Positions 23,333-32,716 of a DNA stretch of 53,457 bases are shown piece after piece (position 1 is the first letter of the stretch; each line of letters opens with the position of its first letter). The position numbers and the translations under genes are program-made. The DNA lies in contig CAMLGC010000015.1 in NCBI GenBank assembly GCA_946479505.1, positions 1 through 53,457 of the forward strand, in the 5' to 3' direction. This DNA is from an uncultured Sphingomonadaceae bacterium (GTDB taxonomy: Bacteria; Pseudomonadota; Alphaproteobacteria; Sphingomonadales; Sphingomonadaceae). Under the pieces are notes generated by a model. That model did no database searches, was not told the DNA's origin, and saw only the letters and a program-made list of their open reading frames with translations.

Positions 23333-24763
23333 TCAGGCGTATTGGAAGAAATCGAAACCAACCGCCGCTTCGGCGCTCGCTTCGTCGAAGACGAAACCGC
23401 TGTCGGCGGTGACGACGTCTTCAATCGTGATCACGTTCGTCGCGCCGTTGTCCGCCGCGAACGAGATGATCACGTCGGTCGAGGTTGCGGTGAACGAATA
23501 TTCTTCCGCCGGGTTCCCGGTATCGGGATCCACCGTGGTGTCGACGTTGCTCACGACGATCGAGTCGCCCTCAGCAAATCCGGCGATCGTCGCATTGCTC
23601 GACGCGTCGGCATCTTCGTTGAAGACGATGTCATCACCCGAGGCATCGAACGAGGCAGCCGTGTTCAGGTTGCTGTCGGTGTCGGTGTCGAGGTCCATCG
23701 TGACGGTGTCGACGACATCGGTGACATCGACATGGAGCGCCTGGGTGCCGGTCGCACCCGCCTCGTCGGTCGCCGTGACGGTGACGTCATAGCTTTCCTG
23801 CGCCTCGAAATCGGGCGAGGAAGCGAAGTGGATCTCGCCGGTATCGGCATCGATCGTGAACGCCGCCGCGTCGTCGCCGCTGAGGCTGTAGGTGAGCGTG
23901 TCGTCCGCGTCGGCGTCGGTCGCCTCGGCAGTGTACACCGCAGTGGCGACGTCGCTGTTCTCGGCCACGGTCGCGGTGTGCGTCGCCTCTTCGAAGGTCG
24001 GCGCGTCGTTGACCGGATCGATCGTGACGTTGATCGTCTGCGTCGCGTCATCGCTGCCGTCGGACGCCGTGACCGTGAACGTGTCGGTGCCGCTGAAGTC
24101 CGCGTCGGGCGTGTAGGTGAAGGTGCCGTCGTCGTTCATCGTGACCGTGCCGTTCGCGGCATCACCCGCGGTGTAGGTCAGCGCATCGCCGTCCGCATCC
24201 GTGGCGGCCACGGTGACGTTCACCGCCGTATCCTCGGTGGTGGTCACATCCTGCGATTCGTCGGCGAACACCGGCGCCTCGTTGGCGGGCGGCGGCGGCG
24301 GCGGGGTGCCGGCGTGATCTTCCGCATTAGCCTCGGTGGTTCCGACCAGGACGGCACCGACCACCGCCGCGGCGAGCAGACCGCCGCCGACATAGAGGTC
24401 CATGTTGTCGCCGTTGCCGCTGTCATAGCTGGTGTCAGCCGACGTGTCGGTGTTGGTCTCGGCCGAGTTGGAGGTGGTGTCCTGGCCACCCGCCGCGAAG
24501 ATCGCCGGGGTCGCATCGCCCGCCGACACCATCGCCAGCTCGACCGGCGCGACATCAGCCGCCGCAGGCGCATCCGCATGCGCGGCATCGGCAACCGCCT
24601 TCACCGCCACGTCCGCCTCGATCGCCTTTCCGGCAGCCATGTCCGCGTGCGCCGGCGTCACAGCGTGCGCAGCCGCAATCGTCGCCTCTACGGCGCTCGC
24701 GTCGACCGCGACCTTGGCCTGGTCGGCGTGCGTGGCGTTGGTAACGGAGATACGCTTCGTCAT
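23333..24763 (-). CDS. Cadherin/Ig-like domain surface protein with an internal hydrophobic segment
   Basis: 476 aa, AAGGGG seven bases before ATG 24763. Residues 1-120 are Ala/His/Asp-rich and lack a Sec signal; 124-141 (YVGGGLLAAAVVGAVLVG) is a membrane-length hydrophobic helix; 153-160 is a PPPPPP linker. Then come an Ig-like/cadherin_5 domain (about 162-250, TEDTAVNVTVAATDADGDAL) and a cadherin-like domain (253-350, TVAENSDV, ATDEAGATGTQAL), and the tail ends FDFFQYA, which resembles type I secretion C-termini. It probably binds Ca and may retain a surface structure at the envelope. It lies 45 bp before the RTX gene and 230 bp after the HlyD gene. The function is inferred from domains only. 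Confidence 0.8.
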   Translation of the reverse strand: MTKRISVTNATHADQAKVAVDASAVEATIAAAHAVTPAHADMAAGKAIEADVAVKAVADAAHADAPAAADVAPVELAMVSAGDATPAIFAAGGQDTTSNSAETNTDTSADTSYDSGNGDNMDLYVGGGLLAAAVVGAVLVGTTEANAEDHAGTPPPPPPANEAPVFADESQDVTTTEDTAVNVTVAATDADGDALTYTAGDAANGTVTMNDDGTFTYTPDADFSGTDTFTVTASDGSDDATQTINVTIDPVNDAPTFEEATHTATVAENSDVATAVYTAEATDADADDTLTYSLSGDDAAAFTIDADTGEIHFASSPDFEAQESYDVTVTATDEAGATGTQALHVDVTDVVDTVTMDLDTDTDSNLNTAASFDASGDDIVFNEDADASSNATIAGFAEGDSIVVSNVDTTVDPDTGNPAEEYSFTATSTDVIISFAADNGATNVITIEDVVTADSGFVFDEASAEAAVGFDFFQYA

Positions 24764-24993
24764 CGTAGAACCCCTTTAATTGACGCGTCTCGTGAAGCAC
24801 GGCTTCGGCGCCGCACCTCGGATCGCCGCGACCAAAGCCGAAAAAGGACTAGATTGCAATAGCCAAGTGCGGACGCAGGATCGATTGTGCCCAAAGCAGG
24901 TCGGACGTAGCAAAGATGCAACAACCCGAACCGCGCTAATATACCGGAATCGGCCGGTTTTCGCCCAGCCGGCCGGGCCTCCCGCGCCCGCGC

Positions 24994-26196
24994 TCACCGC
25001 TCGCCGAACGACTCCGAGGCGGTCTTGAGGATCGGTTTGGTGAGATAGCGGAAGAGCGTGTTCTCGCCCGTCTTGATCTCCGCCGTCACCGTCATGCCCG
25101 GCTGGATCTCGATCTTCTCGCCCGGTTGATGCGGGTGCATGTTGCTCGTGTCGACGGTCATGTGAACGCGATAGAAGAGCTCTTCCGCTCCGTTGGCGGC
25201 CCGCTCCGAGATGGTGTCGGGACTGACGAACGTTACCGTACCCTCGCCGCTGCCGTAGATCGACGAATCATAGGCGTCGAACTTGACGTTGGCGGTCTGG
25301 CCGGTGCGGATGAAGGCGATGTCGCGCGGCGCCACCTTGGCCTCGACGATCAGCTCCTCGCCGGTCGGCACGATCTGCATCGCCTCGTCGCCGGGGCCGA
25401 GCACGCCGCCCAACGTCGTCAGCCGGATGTTCTTGACGATCCCGTCGACGGGCGAGACGAGCTTGGTGTCCGAGAGCACCTCGGTGCGCTGGGTCAGCTC
25501 CTGCTCGGCGCTGTTCAGATCCTGCTGGGTCTTGGTGTATTCGGCCTGGAGCTGCTCGAGATATTTGTTGCGCGCGGCGATGATCTGCCCGTCGACGTCG
25601 GCGACGTTGCGCTGCATGCGCAGGATCTCGGACTGGCTGACGTCGCCGCTCTTGACGAGCGGCAGGTTCATGCCGAGCTCCTGGCGCGCCAGCGTGCGCA
25701 TCTTGCCCAGCGTGTCGAGCTGCGAGTCGAGCGCGTGGACGCGCTGCTGGTAAAGCGAGGTCTGGTTGCGGACGATGTCCGGATAGGCCTTCACGTCCGC
25801 CGGAAAGCGCAGCGGCTGGTGGAACAGCTCGGCCTCGACGCGCGCCATCGTGCCCTTGAGCGCGGCGACGCGCGCACGCGTCTCCTCGACCGCCGAGCGC
25901 ACCTTGACCGAATCGAGCGTCATCAGGAGCTGGCCGCGCTTCACGTGGTCGCCTTCATCGACCGCAATCTTCGAGATCACCCCGCCGTCGCTCGACTGGA
26001 TGATCTGGACGCGGCCGCTGGGGATCACCTGCCCGCGCGCACGCGAAATCTGGTCGAGCTCGGCCCAGAACGACCAGGTGACGAACAACGCGATCGCGAC
26101 GAAGGCGAGCCCGATGATGACGAGCGCCGGCCGATTGCGGCGGCGCATCATCACGCGCGGGCTCTCGCCCGAGCCGACCGGGTTCATCACGTTCAT
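24994..26196 (-). CDS. HlyD-family membrane fusion protein, type I secretion (set A)
   Basis: 400 aa: short cytoplasmic N-terminus, one membrane helix about residues 28-48 (LVIIGLAFVAIALFVTWSFW), a biotinyl-lipoyl-like beta domain (GRVQIIQSSDGGVISKIAVD), a coiled-coil hairpin (about 100-230) and a second lipoyl half (LVSPVDGIVKNIRLTTLGGV) with the C-terminal FDAYDSSIYG block of type I adaptors. It bridges the ABC exporter to TolC. The start ATGA overlaps the stop of the ABC gene at 26193-26196. Last gene of the machinery block. Confidence 0.9.
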   Translation of the reverse strand: MNVMNPVGSGESPRVMMRRRNRPALVIIGLAFVAIALFVTWSFWAELDQISRARGQVIPSGRVQIIQSSDGGVISKIAVDEGDHVKRGQLLMTLDSVKVRSAVEETRARVAALKGTMARVEAELFHQPLRFPADVKAYPDIVRNQTSLYQQRVHALDSQLDTLGKMRTLARQELGMNLPLVKSGDVSQSEILRMQRNVADVDGQIIAARNKYLEQLQAEYTKTQQDLNSAEQELTQRTEVLSDTKLVSPVDGIVKNIRLTTLGGVLGPGDEAMQIVPTGEELIVEAKVAPRDIAFIRTGQTANVKFDAYDSSIYGSGEGTVTFVSPDTISERAANGAEELFYRVHMTVDTSNMHPHQPGEKIEIQPGMTVTAEIKTGENTLFRYLTKPILKTASESFGER

Positions 26197-28295
26197 GCTG
26201 CACCTCGGATGTCGGCGGGCGCGCCGGCGGGCTTGATCTGCGCGACCCCCGACGTCTGGAGCCGCTTGAGCACCTCGGCGGTGGGGCCGTCGATCGTCAC
26301 CCGCCCGTTGGCGAGCACGATCACGCGATCGACGAGCTTGAGGAGCGACATCTTGTGCGTCACCATCACGAAGGTGCTGTCCTGCCGCATCTTGGCCTGG
26401 ATCGCGCCGAGCACGGTCTTTTCGGTCCCGGCATCGAGGTTCGAGGTCGGCTCATCGAGCAGCCACACGCCCGGATCGCTGAGCAGCAGCCGCGTCAGCC
26501 CGGTGAGCGTGCGCTGCCCGCCCGACAACCCGCGCCCGCCTTCGGAGATCGGCAGATCGAGCCCCCAGGGATGGCGCGAGATGAGGTGCGAGAGCCCCGT
26601 CGTCGCCGCCGCATCGAGCAGCACCTTGTCGCCGGGATCGGGAAGCCCGAGCAGGATATTGTCCCGCAGCGACCCGTTGATGAGGCGGAATTCCTGCGGC
26701 AGGTAGCCGATGTGCTGGCGCAGCAGATCGTCGGCGACCTGCGCCATATCGAGGCCGTTGATCGTGACGCTGCCCTGCTGCGGCGCATAGAGCCCGGCGA
26801 GGATCTTGAGCAGCGTCGACTTGCCAGATCCGATCCCCCCGATCACGCCGACGCGCTCGCCCGGATCGATCCGGAGCCGCTCGATGTCGAGCCCCTCGCG
26901 CTGGCCCGGATAGGCGAACGACACCCGATCGAGCCGGAGCTGGCCGTCGAGCGAGTCGGGCCGGAGGTTGGCGGTTTCGGCGGGGTGATCCTGCGGCAGA
27001 TCGAGAATGGCGTCGAGCTGCTTGATCGAGGAGCGCGCATAGCCCCACTGGATGATGAAGCTGGGGAGCTGCGCGATCAGCGGCCCGTTGACGCGACCGG
27101 TGATGATCGCGCAGGCGACGAGCGCACCCGTCGTCATCTTTCCGCTCGCGACCTCGACCGCGCCGAACGCGATCAGCGTGACATAGGTCATCTGCTGGAG
27201 CGTGGTGAAGGCCGAACTCGCCACCGCCGACCAGCGCTTGACGGGAAATTCGTGGCTGTGGACCTCCTGGATCAGGCGGTTCCAGCGGCCGAGCATGTAC
27301 CAATTGCCGCGATTGGCCTTCACCGTCTCGGCCGAATCGAGCGATTCGACGAGCAGGCCGTTCTTGCGGTTGCTGCTGATCTGCGCGCGGTCGGTGCTGC
27401 GGCGGATGCCGCGTGCGAGGATGACGGCGATGAGGATCGCGAGCGGGAAGCTCACCATCGGCACGATCGCCAGCGGACCGCCGAGCCAGAAGATCACCGC
27501 GACGAACAACGCCGCGAACGGCAGATCGGCGATCAGGAAGAGCGAGCTTGCCGACATGACGCCGCGGATCTGCTCGAGCCCGCGAAGCTGCGAGGCCATC
27601 GTGCCGACGCCCTGCGGGCGGGCATCGAGCCGCACCGACTGCGCGCGCGCGAAGAAGAATTCGCTGGTTTCGGTGTCGATCTTCTGCGCCTCGCGCTCGA
27701 CGAGCAGCGCGCGCGTGATCCGGAGCGCGAGATCGATCAGCAGCGCGACGAACACGCCGACGACGAGCACGATCAATGTCGAGAAGCTCGCCCGGGGAAT
27801 GACGCGGTCATAGACCTGCATCGAGAACAGCGAGGTGACGAGCGCGATCGTGTTCGACAGCAAAGTCGCGACCATGCCCGCCACGAACAGGTCCTTGCGT
27901 GCGAGCAGCGCCTCGCGGAAAATCGAGACCGCGCTCAGCCGCCGTCCGCCGCGCAGCGGATCGGGGAAGCGCATTTGAAAGAAGCTGAGATCGCCGCTGA
28001 ACGGGAGCACCGCCTCCTGGCCGAGGCCACGGACGCGGAAGGTATCACCCGCCTCCCATTGCTCGGCGATCCACCAGCCCGCGGTCGGCGAATAGACGAG
28101 CATCGGGAAGGCATGCGCGCGCGGCTTGCCGCGAACCGGCTGGGGGGCGTCCCATCCGAGGCCGGTGGCGAGCCGCGAGACGGCGTCGCGATCCTCGCCG
28201 GCGTCTCCCGTTGCGCGATCGATCCAGCCGGGCGCAAGATCGATCGAATAGATCCGCCCGAGTTCCTTGACGAGTTCGCCGATCCGCTCGCTCAT
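26193..28295 (-). CDS. Type I secretion ABC transporter with N-terminal C39-like domain (set A)
   Basis: 700 aa from ATG 28295, which overlaps the TolC stop as ATGA; an upstream in-frame ATG at 28331 would lie inside TolC and is rejected. Residues 1-130 resemble a degenerate C39 peptidase-like domain (HAFPMLVYSPTAGWWIAEQW) without the catalytic Cys, the kind that holds unfolded RTX substrates. Six helices follow (TLLSNTIALVTSLFSMQVYDR), then the ATPase: Walker A GGIGSGKST (about 485-493), LPQEF Q-loop, signature GLSGGQ, Walker B VWLLDEPTSNLD and H-loop VTHK. Exports the neighbouring RTX or cadherin-like proteins with HlyD and TolC. Confidence 0.9.
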   Translation of the reverse strand: MSERIGELVKELGRIYSIDLAPGWIDRATGDAGEDRDAVSRLATGLGWDAPQPVRGKPRAHAFPMLVYSPTAGWWIAEQWEAGDTFRVRGLGQEAVLPFSGDLSFFQMRFPDPLRGGRRLSAVSIFREALLARKDLFVAGMVATLLSNTIALVTSLFSMQVYDRVIPRASFSTLIVLVVGVFVALLIDLALRITRALLVEREAQKIDTETSEFFFARAQSVRLDARPQGVGTMASQLRGLEQIRGVMSASSLFLIADLPFAALFVAVIFWLGGPLAIVPMVSFPLAILIAVILARGIRRSTDRAQISSNRKNGLLVESLDSAETVKANRGNWYMLGRWNRLIQEVHSHEFPVKRWSAVASSAFTTLQQMTYVTLIAFGAVEVASGKMTTGALVACAIITGRVNGPLIAQLPSFIIQWGYARSSIKQLDAILDLPQDHPAETANLRPDSLDGQLRLDRVSFAYPGQREGLDIERLRIDPGERVGVIGGIGSGKSTLLKILAGLYAPQQGSVTINGLDMAQVADDLLRQHIGYLPQEFRLINGSLRDNILLGLPDPGDKVLLDAAATTGLSHLISRHPWGLDLPISEGGRGLSGGQRTLTGLTRLLLSDPGVWLLDEPTSNLDAGTEKTVLGAIQAKMRQDSTFVMVTHKMSLLKLVDRVIVLANGRVTIDGPTAEVLKRLQTSGVAQIKPAGAPADIRGAA

Positions 28296-29683
28296 TGGCC
28301 CATGTCCATGCTGTCGCCCTGCGGCTGCCACCGGCAGGTGCGCAGAAGAATCCGTGCCGCCGAGGCCATCGCGCTGATCTCGGCATCGGCCTCGGTCAGT
28401 TCGGCCTGATTGGCCTCACGCACCGCGTTCATCACGTCGAGCCAGGTCCGCCGGCCGGTGATGAACTGGCGCTTGAACGAATCGGTCACCTCGGCAGCCG
28501 AACGCGAGGCAGCGATACTCGATGCGATCTGATCGCGCGCGGCGGCGTTCTCGATGAGATCGCCGTTGAGCTGTTCCTTGAGCTCGCGATCGGAGGTGGC
28601 GACGTCGATCGTTGCCGAATCGGCACGCAGCCGCGCGGCATCGGCGGCAGCAAAGCCGGAAAGCCCGCCGCCGGTCTGCGCCGTGATCGCAAGCCCGGCG
28701 CGCGTACCGATGATCTGGTTGTAGGTCACTTCGGCCGAAAGCTGCGGCAATGCGGAGGCCTTGGCAACCTTTGCGTCGGCTCGCGCCGCATCGGCCTCGG
28801 CAAGCAGGCGATCGCGGCGCGGACTGCACGCCACTGCCTGCTCGAACGCGCCTGTCGGATCGGGATGGTGGATCGCAGGATCATAAGCCGGCACGTTGCC
28901 GGGATCGAAGCTGGTGTCGCCGACGAACTGGTAAAGGCGCATCAACGCGGACTGGCGCTGCGCCTTGGTCGTCGCGAGCTGCTGGCGCACCTGCGCGGCG
29001 CGCGAACGCGCGAGCTCGAGGTCCGAGCGCGGGCTCACCTGCTGCTCGACGCGGCGCTGGATCGATTCGACGAGCAAGTCCTGCTCCTCGGCACCCTTGA
29101 GGAGGATTGCCTCGCGTCGCGCCGCCTGCGCGAGATCGAAATAGGCGTCGGTCAGATCGAGCGCGACCTCCATCACGTTTTCGGAGACCTTCGCCCGGCT
29201 CGCCTCGCGGCGCGCCTCGGCTGAATCGATCGCCGCGCCGATCCGGCCGAACGAGAAAAGCGGCTGATCGACCACCACCGTGGTGCCGAGATCGCCCTTG
29301 CCGGCGCCCAGCGCCACGCCCTGGAGCGCAAGGCTCGGCAGGCGTTTGTTCTTGGCTGCGCGCACGTCCGCCCGCGAGGCGCGGACGCTCACGCGGCTCG
29401 AGGCGATGCCGGGATAATCGGAGGTCGCCTGCTCGACCGCGGCGAAGAGCGCCGGGCTGATCGCCGCCGGACGCTCGCCGACCGCGCTCTGAACGGGCCG
29501 GGTAAGGTCCGGCGGGCCATAGACCGGTGTCGCCGGGGCAGCAGGCGTTTCGGTCGCGCGCAACGGGACGACCGGCGCCTCCTGCACGTCGGGCGGGGCC
29601 ATCGGCGTCGTCTGCGGCAACGCCCCGGCAGGAATGGCGAGCGCGACCAGGGCCGCGGCGGCGGGAAGGGCGGTGCGCTTCAT
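28292..29683 (-). CDS. TolC-family outer-membrane channel (set A)
   Basis: 463 aa with a signal peptide (ALVALAIPAGALPQ, about 1-24), a short Pro-rich region, and two OEP repeats of long alpha-helical hairpins (ASRVSVRASRADVRAAKNKR, and ALPQLSAEVTYNQIIG in the second). Trimeric channel through which type I substrates exit. The start lies one base after the stop of the HlyD gene of set B and the stop overlaps the ABC gene start, so both sets are probably on one mRNA. Confidence 0.88.
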   Translation of the reverse strand: MKRTALPAAAALVALAIPAGALPQTTPMAPPDVQEAPVVPLRATETPAAPATPVYGPPDLTRPVQSAVGERPAAISPALFAAVEQATSDYPGIASSRVSVRASRADVRAAKNKRLPSLALQGVALGAGKGDLGTTVVVDQPLFSFGRIGAAIDSAEARREASRAKVSENVMEVALDLTDAYFDLAQAARREAILLKGAEEQDLLVESIQRRVEQQVSPRSDLELARSRAAQVRQQLATTKAQRQSALMRLYQFVGDTSFDPGNVPAYDPAIHHPDPTGAFEQAVACSPRRDRLLAEADAARADAKVAKASALPQLSAEVTYNQIIGTRAGLAITAQTGGGLSGFAAADAARLRADSATIDVATSDRELKEQLNGDLIENAAARDQIASSIAASRSAAEVTDSFKRQFITGRRTWLDVMNAVREANQAELTEADAEISAMASAARILLRTCRWQPQGDSMDMGQ

Positions 29684-29684
29684 T

Positions 29685-30986
29685 CTATTCGCGGAATGCC
29701 CGCTCGCTAAGCCGCGTGATCGGGGTCAACAGATATTGGAGTACCGAGCGTTTCTCGCCGAGCAGGTTGACGTCGGCGGTCATGCCGGGGCCGATCGGCA
29801 GCGTCTGACCCGCACTGTTGGTAAGCGTCTTGGCATTTCCCCTCACCCGGACGGTGTAATGACTCTGTCCGGTCTTCTCGTCGACCGTTGCATCGGGCGA
29901 GATCGAAACCACCTCCCCGCGCATCGAGCCGTAGATCGACGATTCATAGGCGGAGATGTTGATCCGGGCCTCCTGCTCGGGATGGATGAAGGCGATGTCC
30001 TTGGGCACGACCTGTGCCTCGATCAGGAGATTGTCCTCAGTCGGCACGATCTCGACCAGCGGCTCGCCGGCGCGCACCACGCCGCCGATCGTCGTCGCCA
30101 GCACGCGGTTGACCCGCCCGTCGAGCGGCGAGGTCACCGTGGTGCGAGCCACCCTGTCGGCGAGCGCGGTGTTGGCGCTCGCGCGCGAGGCGAGATCGGC
30201 CTGCGCCGCGGCGAGGTCGGTCGCTGCCTGCGACCGCCAGTCCTCCTGCGCCTGCCGGAGTGTCGAGCGCGCCTCGGCGACCGTCGCCTTGGATCGCGAC
30301 ACCGCCGCCGCCGCTGCCGCCGCGTCGGTGGTTGCGACGGCGGCCTGGTTTTCCATCTGCACGAGCGTGAGCCGCGGTTCGATGCCGTGTTCGACGAGCG
30401 GACGGATCATCTCGAGCTGCGCCTTGGCGCTGTCGCGGGCGGAAACGCGCGACTGGTACGAGGCCTCCGCCTCTCGCACCGCGCGCTCTGCCTGCTCGAC
30501 GCGCGCCCGCGCCGCTGCGGTAAGGCTCGCAAGCTCCCCCATGCGCGCGGCGTGGAGCGACTTTTCGATGCGGAGCTGCTCTTCCTCGGAAGCGGTTTCG
30601 GGCCGGGGATAAACGGGGTCGCGGCCGTTGATCTCGGCCTCGAGCCGAGCGATCTTCATCCTGAGCGCGTTGACGTTGGCCTGGTTGGTGCCGAGATCGG
30701 CCCCGAGCAGTGTCTTGTCGAGCCGGATCAGCGGCTCGCCCTTCTTCACCATATCGCCGGTCTTGACGAGGATGTCGCGGATGATGCCGCCCTCGAGATT
30801 GGAGACCACCTGGAGCCGCGAGCTGGGGATGACGCGCCCCTGCGCATGCACCGTACGATCGAGCTCGGTCAGCGCGGCCCAGACCACGAAGATCGCGAAG
30901 AACGCAAGAATCGCCCAGAGCAGGATGTTCGACGCCTGGCGCGGCTTGAGCTGCGTCGCGAAATCTTCGATGTGTGTGTCGGTCAT
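29685..30986 (-). CDS. HlyD-family membrane fusion protein, type I secretion (set B)
   Basis: 433 aa: one membrane helix about residues 23-43 (ILLWAILAFFAIFVVWAALT), a lipoyl-like half domain (GRVIPSSRLQVVSNLEGGII), a long coiled-coil region (about 100-290, Ala/Glu/Arg/Gln-rich), the second lipoyl half (VTSPLDGRVNRVLATTIGGV) and the C-terminal beta barrel with INISAYESSIYGSMRG. Homologous to the set A adaptor but clearly diverged, with a longer coiled coil. Five bases separate it from the set B ABC gene. Confidence 0.9.
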   Translation of the reverse strand: MTDTHIEDFATQLKPRQASNILLWAILAFFAIFVVWAALTELDRTVHAQGRVIPSSRLQVVSNLEGGIIRDILVKTGDMVKKGEPLIRLDKTLLGADLGTNQANVNALRMKIARLEAEINGRDPVYPRPETASEEEQLRIEKSLHAARMGELASLTAAARARVEQAERAVREAEASYQSRVSARDSAKAQLEMIRPLVEHGIEPRLTLVQMENQAAVATTDAAAAAAAVSRSKATVAEARSTLRQAQEDWRSQAATDLAAAQADLASRASANTALADRVARTTVTSPLDGRVNRVLATTIGGVVRAGEPLVEIVPTEDNLLIEAQVVPKDIAFIHPEQEARINISAYESSIYGSMRGEVVSISPDATVDEKTGQSHYTVRVRGNAKTLTNSAGQTLPIGPGMTADVNLLGEKRSVLQYLLTPITRLSERAFRE

Positions 30987-30991
30987 GGAAA

Positions 30992-32716
30992 TCAGGCGGC
31001 CCGCCGATTGATCTTCTGAAGGATCTGCTCGCGTGGCCCGTCGCCCGCGACCTTTCCTTTGTCGATGATGATGATGCGATCGACCAGCCGCAGCAGCGAC
31101 GGGCGGTGGGTGATGAGCAGCACGGTGCGATCCTTGAGCTCGCCCGAAAGCCGGTCGATGAGCTGGCTCTCGCTCATCTGGTCCATCGCGCTGGTCGGCT
31201 CGTCGAACACCAGGATACGCGGACTGCCGGCGAGCGCGCGCGCGATCGCGATCGACTGACGCTGTCCGCCCGAAAGCCCGTCACCGCGATCGGCCAGCCT
31301 GAGGTCATAGCCGTTGGCGAGCTGCCCCATGAACTGGTGCGTGCCCGAAAGCTGCGATGCACGCAGCATCTCCTCATCGTCGATCCCGGGCCGCTCGAGC
31401 GAGATATTCTCGCGCACCGAGCCCGAGAGCAGGACACTGTCCTGCATCGCGACGCCGATCTGACTGCGCATCGCCGCAGGATCGTACTGGCGGATGTCGG
31501 TGCCGTCGATCATGACGAGCCCCTCCTGCGCCGTGTAGAGCCCGAGGATCAACCGCGCGATCGTCGACTTGCCCGATCCGACGCGCCCGATCAGCGCCAC
31601 CCGCTCGCCCGGCTTGATCGAGAAGCTCACCCCGTCGATCGCCTTTTCGGGCGCGCCGGGATAGCGGAACTCGACGTTACGCAGGTCGATCCGGCCCTCG
31701 AAGCGCGCGGGCTGGAGCGCCTCGCCCTCGGGGCCTTCGGAGGGCTGCTCCATCATCGCGTTGATCTGGCGATAGGCGGTGCGTGCCTGCGTCATGCGCG
31801 AAAGGAGCTGCGCGATCGACGAGAGCGGCGCCACCGCACGGCCCGACAGGATCGAGCAGGCGACGAGGCCGCCCGTCGTCAGCTCGCGATCGTTTATCAG
31901 GAACACGCCTGCGATGATGACGCCTGCATAGCTGACCGAGTTGGCGCTGGTCGACACCGTGATCGCGATCGTCGAGATGAGGCGTTGCCGCAGCGAGCTG
32001 TCCGAATGCTGGCTGATCGCGCGGCGCCAGCGATTGCCGAGCAGCCCACCCGCGCCGCTCGTCTTGACCGTCTCGAGCGCGCCGATTGCCTCGACGAGCA
32101 CCGTCTGCTTGTAAAGCCCCTCGTTCATCGTCCGCGCCGCCAGCCGATCCATCGCCGGCTGCGTGAGCCACGCGGTGAGGACGACGATCGGCACGATGAC
32201 GAGCGGCACGAACACGAGCTTGCCGCCGATGATGCCGATGAAGGTCAGCGTCACGAAGATGAAGGGCACGTCGACGATCGCCGACATCGTGGCGCTGGCG
32301 AAGAAATCGCGCAGCGTCTCGAGCTCACGCATCAACCCGGCGAGCGCGCCGACCGAGCCGCGCTTCATGTCGAGCCGGATCGCCATCAGTCGCTCGAACA
32401 CCGATCCGCCGATATCATGATCGATGTCCGCGCCCGCCATGTCGACGAAATAGGCGCGCAGGATGCGCAACGTGAAATCGAAGACGATGACGATGACGAA
32501 GCCGATCGCGAGCGCGGTCAGCGACGACATGGCGTGATTGGGAACGACGCGGTCATAGACCGTCATCGAGAACAGCGAGGTGACGAGCCCGAAGACGTTG
32601 ATGAGCGCGGCCGCCGCGGCGACCTTGATGTAGGTCTGCTTGTTGCGCAGCATCGGCTCGGTGATCCACCGCGCGAAACGTGGCTTGCGCTCCTCCGCGA
32701 TCCTGTGGTCGGTCAT
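30992..32716 (-). CDS. Type I secretion ABC transporter without C39-like domain (set B)
   Basis: 574 aa, standard PrtD/HlyB core beginning almost directly with the membrane domain (VFGLVTSLFSMTVYDRVVPN). The ATPase has Walker A GRVGSGKST, Q-loop MQDSVLL, signature DGLSGGQRQ, Walker B ILVFDEPTSAMD and H-loop ITHRPS. Unlike the set A transporter it has no N-terminal substrate-binding domain, so the two could export different clients, or pair as half-transporters. Start and TolC stop overlap in ATGA (32713-32716). Confidence 0.9.
   Translation of the reverse strand: MTDHRIAEERKPRFARWITEPMLRNKQTYIKVAAAAALINVFGLVTSLFSMTVYDRVVPNHAMSSLTALAIGFVIVIVFDFTLRILRAYFVDMAGADIDHDIGGSVFERLMAIRLDMKRGSVGALAGLMRELETLRDFFASATMSAIVDVPFIFVTLTFIGIIGGKLVFVPLVIVPIVVLTAWLTQPAMDRLAARTMNEGLYKQTVLVEAIGALETVKTSGAGGLLGNRWRRAISQHSDSSLRQRLISTIAITVSTSANSVSYAGVIIAGVFLINDRELTTGGLVACSILSGRAVAPLSSIAQLLSRMTQARTAYRQINAMMEQPSEGPEGEALQPARFEGRIDLRNVEFRYPGAPEKAIDGVSFSIKPGERVALIGRVGSGKSTIARLILGLYTAQEGLVMIDGTDIRQYDPAAMRSQIGVAMQDSVLLSGSVRENISLERPGIDDEEMLRASQLSGTHQFMGQLANGYDLRLADRGDGLSGGQRQSIAIARALAGSPRILVFDEPTSAMDQMSESQLIDRLSGELKDRTVLLITHRPSLLRLVDRIIIIDKGKVAGDGPREQILQKINRRAA

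Noticed and set aside
24764..24993. Possible missing gene in the 230-bp gap after the HlyD gene
   Set aside because: No frame with a start and ribosome site of coding character. The gap probably holds a promoter for the substrate genes, but no convincing boxes were found.
26355..28409. 684-aa plus-strand frame opposite the secretion ABC gene
   Set aside because: Arg/Asp/His-rich shadow of the ABC exporter.
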